A program made the translations under genes and the position numbers. The notes below the pieces were generated by a model. The model saw nothing but the letters and a program-made list of their open reading frames with translations, ran no database searches and was not told the DNA's origin. DNA of 64,000 bases from CBDFGK01 sp965247075 (lineage in GTDB: Bacteria > Pseudomonadota > Gammaproteobacteria > Pseudomonadales > Halieaceae): contig CBDFGK010000003.1 of NCBI GenBank assembly GCA_965247075.1, positions 806,001 through 870,000 on the forward strand. The letters are read 5' to 3'. Position 1 is the stretch's first letter; each line of letters starts with the position of its first letter. Positions 59,607 to 64,000 of the stretch are shown in pieces.

Positions 59607-61625
59607 TCACTTCGTCCGTTTTGATTTGGCAGGTATTATCTCACCTGTCAAGCGATAACTCTTCTCGTTCGTGCCAAGGTCTCGCAGTGCCGGAATATCT
59701 CGATAGAGGTCAAGAGCCTCAGGGTTAGCCAACGCGTCGGTGTTCTTTACCGGCCGATTGTGCACCACATTGCGCACTGCCAGTTCGACAATTTTGCCAC
59801 TGATGGTGCGGGGAATATCTGTGACGGCTATAATTTTAGCCGGCACGTGGCGCGGCGTGGTGTTGTCCCTGATGACGGTTTTGATACGGCCCTTGAGCTC
59901 TTCATCGAACTCAACGTTTTCTGTCAGCACCACGAACAACACCACGCGCACATCGTCACCCCACTCCTGGCCAATAGCAATGCTCTCCTGAATTTCCTCC
60001 AGCTTTTCTACCTGTCGGTAGATCTCGGCAGTGCCGATGCGCACGCCACCGGGGTTCAGTACCGCATCGCTGCGGCCGTGAATCACGATGCCACCATGTG
60101 CGGTACTTTCGCCGTAGTCACCGTGCGCCCATATATTGGGCCAGGCATCAAAATAGGCGTCGTGGTACTTGGCGCCATCGTCATCATTCCAAAAGCCGAT
60201 GGGAGCACAGGGGAAAGGTTTGGTGCAGACCAGCTCCCCCTTCCCTTCAATCACCGACTGACCTGCATCGTTCCAGATGTCCACAGCCATGCCCAGGCCC
60301 CGGGCCTGGATCTCACCAGTGTATACCGGCAATACCGGACAGCCACCGACAAAGCAGGACAGAATATCGGTGCCGCCACTGATTGAGGACAGACAAACAT
60401 CTTCCTTGATATCGCGGTACACATACTCAAAGCTTTCGTGGGACAGGGGAGAACCCGTAGACAACACCGTTTTCAGGCGCTCCAGCTTATGGCTCTGCCT
60501 GGGGACCAGCCGCTGCTTTTCCAGGGCGGCAATGTACTTGGCGCCCACACCGAAAATACTAATGCCCTCAGCATCGATCGCATCCAGTAACACTTTGCCT
60601 CTGCGGGCAAAGGGCGAGCCGTCATAGAGTACCAGGGTGGCGCCCGTGGCCAACCCCGACACCAACCAGTTCCACATCATCCAGCCACAGGTGGTGAAAT
60701 AGAAAAATACATCGTCGCGGCTCATATCCACCAACAACTGATGTTCCTTGAGATGCTGCAACAAGGTGCCACCAACACCGTGCACAATGCACTTGGGCAT
60801 GCCGGTGGTGCCCGAGGAATACATAATATAGAGCGGGTGGTCGAAGGGAATCTGTTCAAACCGGCACTCGCTTGCGGTCGCATCAAGATAGTCATCAAAC
60901 AACACCGCTTCGCCCAGGCCGGCTATATCCGGCTGTTCGCTGACCACTGGCACCACAACAATTTTCTGTAGGCTATCGATACGCGCCACGATAGTGGCGA
61001 GACGCTCAAGACTGCCGCAGGTTTTGCCGTGGTAAAAATACCCATCGGCGCTGAACAACACTTTCGGTTGAATCTGACCGAAGCGATCCATCACCCCGTT
61101 GATACCAAAGTCCGGCGAACAGGAGGACCAGATGGCACCGATGCCGGTAGTGGCCAACATGGCGATCACCGTCTCGGCAATATTGGGCATAAAGCCGGCC
61201 ACCCTATCACCGGCGACCACCCCTTCTGCCCGCAGGCTGGCGGCGAGTTGTGCCACCCGGGTATAGAGGTCGCCATAGCTAATTTCCCGGCGTGAGCCGT
61301 TTTCCAGCAGGGCCACCAGTGCAATCTGGTCATCCCGGTAACGCAGCAGGTTCTCAGCAAAGTTCAGCCGCGCTGCGGGGAACCAGCGGGCACCGGGGAA
61401 CCTGTCTCCATCGACCAGCACCGCATCACCACGCTGGGAGGCCACCACCGCGCAGAAATCCCATACCGCCGACCAGAAGTGTTCATCACTGTCTACGGAC
61501 CACCGGTAGAGCGCATCGAATCCGGACAGGGACAAGTGGTAGCGTTCATTTACGTACGCGGTAAAGCGCGTGACTTGTGCGTTCTCAACTCGACCCGCGG
61601 AGGGGGTCCACAGTGGCTCAGCCAT
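59607..61625 (-). CDS. acetoacetate-CoA ligase
   Basis: A 672-residue adenylate-forming enzyme. The AMP-binding P-loop is YIMYSSGTTGMPKCIVHG, with FFYFTTCGWMMWNWLVSG downstream, and the catalytic C-terminal lysine region reads DIPRTISGKIVELAVRN. The length and the N-terminal FTAYVNERYHLSL region fit acetoacetyl-CoA synthetases rather than acetyl-CoA synthetases. It activates acetoacetate, for example from ketone or polyhydroxybutyrate breakdown, in line with the phasin gene nearby. It converges on the MoxR gene. Confidence 0.92.
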   Translation of the reverse strand: MAEPLWTPSAGRVENAQVTRFTAYVNERYHLSLSGFDALYRWSVDSDEHFWSAVWDFCAVVASQRGDAVLVDGDRFPGARWFPAARLNFAENLLRYRDDQIALVALLENGSRREISYGDLYTRVAQLAASLRAEGVVAGDRVAGFMPNIAETVIAMLATTGIGAIWSSCSPDFGINGVMDRFGQIQPKVLFSADGYFYHGKTCGSLERLATIVARIDSLQKIVVVPVVSEQPDIAGLGEAVLFDDYLDATASECRFEQIPFDHPLYIMYSSGTTGMPKCIVHGVGGTLLQHLKEHQLLVDMSRDDVFFYFTTCGWMMWNWLVSGLATGATLVLYDGSPFARRGKVLLDAIDAEGISIFGVGAKYIAALEKQRLVPRQSHKLERLKTVLSTGSPLSHESFEYVYRDIKEDVCLSSISGGTDILSCFVGGCPVLPVYTGEIQARGLGMAVDIWNDAGQSVIEGKGELVCTKPFPCAPIGFWNDDDGAKYHDAYFDAWPNIWAHGDYGESTAHGGIVIHGRSDAVLNPGGVRIGTAEIYRQVEKLEEIQESIAIGQEWGDDVRVVLFVVLTENVEFDEELKGRIKTVIRDNTTPRHVPAKIIAVTDIPRTISGKIVELAVRNVVHNRPVKNTDALANPEALDLYRDIPALRDLGTNEKSYRLTGEIIPAKSKRTK

Positions 61626-61823
61626 GACTGTCTATTTGTTATCAATGGTTTTGCCCACAATGGGCGAAAACGTTATAGTAACAAATTGATTTATTTTATC
61701 TATTATCCGTATTTAAGTACGAATATATCACTCAAACAACTGCGCGTTTTTGTCACCATTGCCCTATCGACGACGGGCTGGGAATTTGTCTCGATATTGC
61801 GCCGGGGTTAGCACGGGTTCCAG

Positions 61824-62099
61824 TTACGCGGCAACCGTCAAGGGATAGAGCCCGGCCCTGGCAGCCATGCAGACCAGCGCATCAATAGTGAACCCAGATA
61901 TTTTCCCTCGGCACACGTCTCCGATACGTGAGCGCTGTACCCCCATTATTTTAGCGGCATTCGCCTGGGTCAGATCATTTTCCTTGATATACGCCACAAT
62001 AATGTCAAACAAGGCAGCTTTGATTTTCATCTGTTCAGCTTTGCCGGGATCAGCTTCTAACTCATCAAAAATGCTTCCCGCAGTAATATGCCCACTCAT
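61824..62099 (-). CDS. XRE-family antitoxin-like regulator
   Basis: A 91-residue protein with a C-terminal-half helix-turn-helix: NDLTQANAAKIMGVQRSRIGDVCRGKISGFTIDALV, given here as residues 41-76 with the core TQANAAKIMGVQRSRIGDV. This is the pattern of the HigA/HTH_37 antitoxins that pair with RelE/Gp49-like toxins. Its ATG overlaps the stop of the upstream truncated toxin by one base (TAATG). With the toxin broken, it may be an orphan. Confidence 0.8.
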   Translation of the reverse strand: MSGHITAGSIFDELEADPGKAEQMKIKAALFDIIVAYIKENDLTQANAAKIMGVQRSRIGDVCRGKISGFTIDALVCMAARAGLYPLTVAA

Positions 62100-62347
62100 T
62101 AAAACCTCTCTTTAGCCTCTCTATAGCGTCGAACAATAACTGCTTTTGTGGATTTCTCAGCAGCTTGCGTAGTCTTCCGCCAACAATGTAATACCGTAAT
62201 ATAGCCTCCAAACTTCAGAACATAGGCAATTCGATAAGTTGCATCATCATGCCATATTCGAACTTCGTGAACTCCAGTTACCCCCCGACCCAAGCCCTTT
62301 AACGGCTTCCAGTCCTGGGGGGTCTGACCAGTTTGCAGGCGATGCAA
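62099..62347 (-). pseudogene. Gp49/RelE-like toxin lacking its N-terminus
   Basis: The readable part, HRLQTGQTPQDWKPLKGLG and then VHEVRIWHDDATYRIAYVLK to the VLHCWRKTTQ block, matches the C-terminal two thirds of phage Gp49-like type II toxins, which are normally about 110 residues. The first 30 or so residues are replaced by sequence of a truncated transporter gene. The 82-residue frame could still be translated from ATG 62347 but lacks the usual first strand and helix. Confidence 0.75.
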
Positions 62348-62661
62348 CTGATACCCAGCGCCAGCGTGATTACCACGTAGCCGCTCACAATCACGCTGTA
62401 ATCGGCACTAATTTGCAACAATTGACTGGGGTTTAGCTTCAGGCCCAGCAGCACGATGGCTGCCTGCAGGGCATACTTGCCCCAGTTTCCCGCTGCCGGG
62501 AAAGGCGTTCTGTCAAAAATCAGCACGATTGCCGCGCCCACCAGCAGGGCAATAGCGGGATTACCAAGATAGGCGAGTAGGGGTAAGGCAAGCAGAACCG
62601 CCACCGCAGGCAACGATGTGATAGATGACACAATTGAAATCTGTGGATCCTGATTCATCAC
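62299..62661 (-). pseudogene. UPF0324/YeiH-type transporter, 3' truncated
   Basis: MNQDPQISIVSSITSLPAVA leads into hydrophobic segments (LLVGAAIVLIFDRTPFPAAG, AAIVLLGLKLNPSQLL) that match the N-terminal third of the roughly 340-residue YeiH/UPF0324 membrane proteins. At about 62350 the sequence switches to that of the toxin gene read in another frame, and the chain ends at 62299 with a non-native tail. The junction made two broken genes at once. Confidence 0.75.
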
Positions 62662-62686
62662 TCACCTGATAGTACATACTACACAT

Positions 62687-62711
62687 AAAAAAAGCCCGCC
62701 AGAAGGCGGGC
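62687..62711 (-). terminator. intrinsic terminator of the molybdopterin oxidoreductase gene
   Basis: On the minus strand GCCCGCC (62711-62705), a TTCT loop, GGCGGGC (62700-62694) and seven T residues form a textbook Rho-independent terminator 95 bases past the oxidoreductase stop. Confidence 0.92.
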
Positions 62712-62805
62712 AATAGCTTCGCATGAAACCGCAGGCTGCTTTCGCAGCCAATCCAGTGTAAGGGGTTTCACTAATCTCCCCATGTCAATTCTGGCAAAGC
62801 AGATG

Positions 62806-64000
62806 TCACTCGACTATGCCATTCACAACCCGCGGTTGCTCAAACGAGCTCACCTCAGCCACAGACCCATCAAATCGCTCCATTTCCACCAGGCAACTGT
62901 GGGCGCTGGGACCCTGGGCCAGACTAGAGGTCCCGACATCGCGGGTCAGCACATTGGGATTGCCATGTAGCTCCAGGCCATTGTCATCCGGGCAGTACCA
63001 GGCACCCGTGGCTAGCTCTATCACTCCTTCTCGCAGCCCATCAGAAACAACCGCGCCGGCCAGGCAGGCTCCGCGGTCGTTATAGAGGCGTACTATATCG
63101 CCGCTCTTGATATTACGTGCCGCCGCATCCCGTGGGTGCATACGCATAGGCTCACGACCATTGACCTTGGCCGCGCGACTGGTAACACCATGATCGTACT
63201 GGCTGTGAAGACGCGTTCTGGGCTGGTTGGACACCAGATGCAGGGGGTATTCACTGGCGCGCTCGCCAAGCAGCGATTCGGACTTATCAAACCAGCGCGG
63301 ATAGCCGGCACAATCCGGGTAAGCAAAATCGGCAATGGTTTTCGAGTACAGCTCAATTTTTCCCGACGGGGTGGCCAGTCGGTTCAAATCTGGATCACGG
63401 CGAAACTTTTCCAGCACATACTCGGCACTTGGCAGTTGCTCCAACATCGAAATTTGATCGCCCGCCCAGAACTCCGCAAAATTTGGCAAGCTGACACCGA
63501 CGGCCGCAGCGTTTTCACAGGTACTGTTGTACAACGCCTCAACCCACTCTTCGGCAGACTTGCCCTCGGTAAAGCCGGTGGCGAAGCCCAGTCGCTCTGC
63601 CAGGGCTGAAAACACCAGGTAATCATCGCGGGCCTGGCGGAACGGGGGAACAGCTTGTCGCATGGGTGACAGGTAAGCATCATTACTACCTCCCCCGAAG
63701 TCATTGCGTTCCAACATTGTGGTGACCGGGAAGACAATATCGGCATGGCGCGCCGTGGCGGTCCAGAAGGCCTCGTTAACGATGACAGTTTCCGGTTCGG
63801 CCCAGGCGGCACGCAGGCGATTGAGATCCTGGTGGTGGTGAAAGGGATTGCCGCCGGCCCAGTAAATCAGCTGGATTTCGGGATAGGCCAGCCGCTGCCC
63901 GTTGTAATCAAAACTCTCGCCCGGCGACTCCAGCATCTCGGCGACGCGCGATACGGGAATGAAGTCAGGCACCGGATTGCGCCCCTGGGCCAGGGCACCG
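62806..64000 (-). CDS. molybdopterin-dependent oxidoreductase, DMSO reductase family (5' truncated)
   Basis: The frame is open to base 64000, so only the C-terminal 398 residues are in the window. The visible part has the third-domain features of this family: IQLIYWAGGNPFHHHQDLNR, IVFPVTTMLERNDFGGG (a substrate-gating region), then the C-terminal molybdopterin-binding beta-barrel (LVSNQPRTRLHSQYDHG, MRMHPRDAAARNIKSGDIVR). The pattern is nearest biotin-sulfoxide/TMAO reductase-type enzymes. The substrate cannot be told without the active-site residues of the missing N-terminal part. An intrinsic terminator follows. Confidence 0.85.
   Translation of the reverse strand, partial: GALAQGRNPVPDFIPVSRVAEMLESPGESFDYNGQRLAYPEIQLIYWAGGNPFHHHQDLNRLRAAWAEPETVIVNEAFWTATARHADIVFPVTTMLERNDFGGGSNDAYLSPMRQAVPPFRQARDDYLVFSALAERLGFATGFTEGKSAEEWVEALYNSTCENAAAVGVSLPNFAEFWAGDQISMLEQLPSAEYVLEKFRRDPDLNRLATPSGKIELYSKTIADFAYPDCAGYPRWFDKSESLLGERASEYPLHLVSNQPRTRLHSQYDHGVTSRAAKVNGREPMRMHPRDAAARNIKSGDIVRLYNDRGACLAGAVVSDGLREGVIELATGAWYCPDDNGLELHGNPNVLTRDVGTSSLAQGPSAHSCLVEMERFDGSVAEVSSFEQPRVVNGIVE

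Overview
The window is chromosomal DNA of a gammaproteobacterium, most likely a marine Pseudomonadales/Cellvibrionales-type organism. The evidence is gene order. dsbA - cytochrome c4 - cytochrome c5 - engB - polA, the aa3 oxidase cluster coxB-coxA-cox11-coxC-DUF2909-surf1-ctaA-ctaB-sco, lysM-dprA-(purE)-tsaC-hemF-aroE, and rnr-rlmB-rpsF-rpsR-DUF2232-rplI-dnaB all follow the arrangement known from Pseudomonas and relatives. The taxon is an inference.

Layout. Positions 1-3800 hold the 3' part of a PLP-dependent cysteine-synthase-like gene, an FMN reductase-like gene, periplasmic redox genes (dsbA, cytochromes c4 and c5) and engB. From 3826 to 15177, all on the minus strand except one small gene, lie polA and a complete cytochrome c oxidase locus with its haem A, copper and assembly factors. 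A MATE transporter follows. From 17221 to 22589 a co-directional minus-strand run carries lysM, dprA, purE, tsaC, hemF, aroE and yheV. The replication/ribosomal block (23469-28792) contains dnaB, interrupted by a 506-residue intein in its P-loop, then rplI, a DUF2232 gene, rpsR and rpsF.

From about 28930 to 45800 the sequence is an accessory patchwork around the core genes rlmB and rnr. It holds two copies of one IS family (one intact, one deleted), a deleted ISNCY/IS1202-type element, a higBA toxin-antitoxin pair with a readable promoter/operator, a methyltransferase-endonuclease fusion (Eco57I-like plus BsuBI/PstI-like) followed by a truncated ATPase, a tRNA-Leu preceded by two tRNA-sized tandem repeats, a YhaN-like ATPase/metallophosphoesterase pair with a helicase scrap, an ISL3 remnant and a frameshifted phasin gene. 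From 46934 to 55880 an island with a complete type I restriction-modification operon (hsdM-hsdS-hsdR plus a YgjP-type metallopeptidase) sits between two identical 201-bp copies of the 3' end of a peroxiredoxin gene. After it come a DASS transporter, moaA, a MoxR ATPase, an acetoacetyl-CoA synthetase, a junction of two broken genes, and the 3' half of a molybdopterin oxidoreductase.

Three themes stand out. First, restriction/defence systems occur repeatedly in living and decayed form: a PaeR7I/XhoI-like remnant at 22719-23002, the BsuBI-like fusion, the nuclease/ATPase pair and the type I system. Second, a dispersed palindromic repeat with the core GGGGTCAGAG occurs at four loci, once expanded into a 17-copy, 14-bp array ending in a perfect 68-bp palindrome; at two loci it supplies the stop codon of the neighbouring gene. 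Third, a tRNA-Leu gene is preceded by two related units at an exact 85-bp period. All family names come from recognised motifs and gene order; no database search was run.
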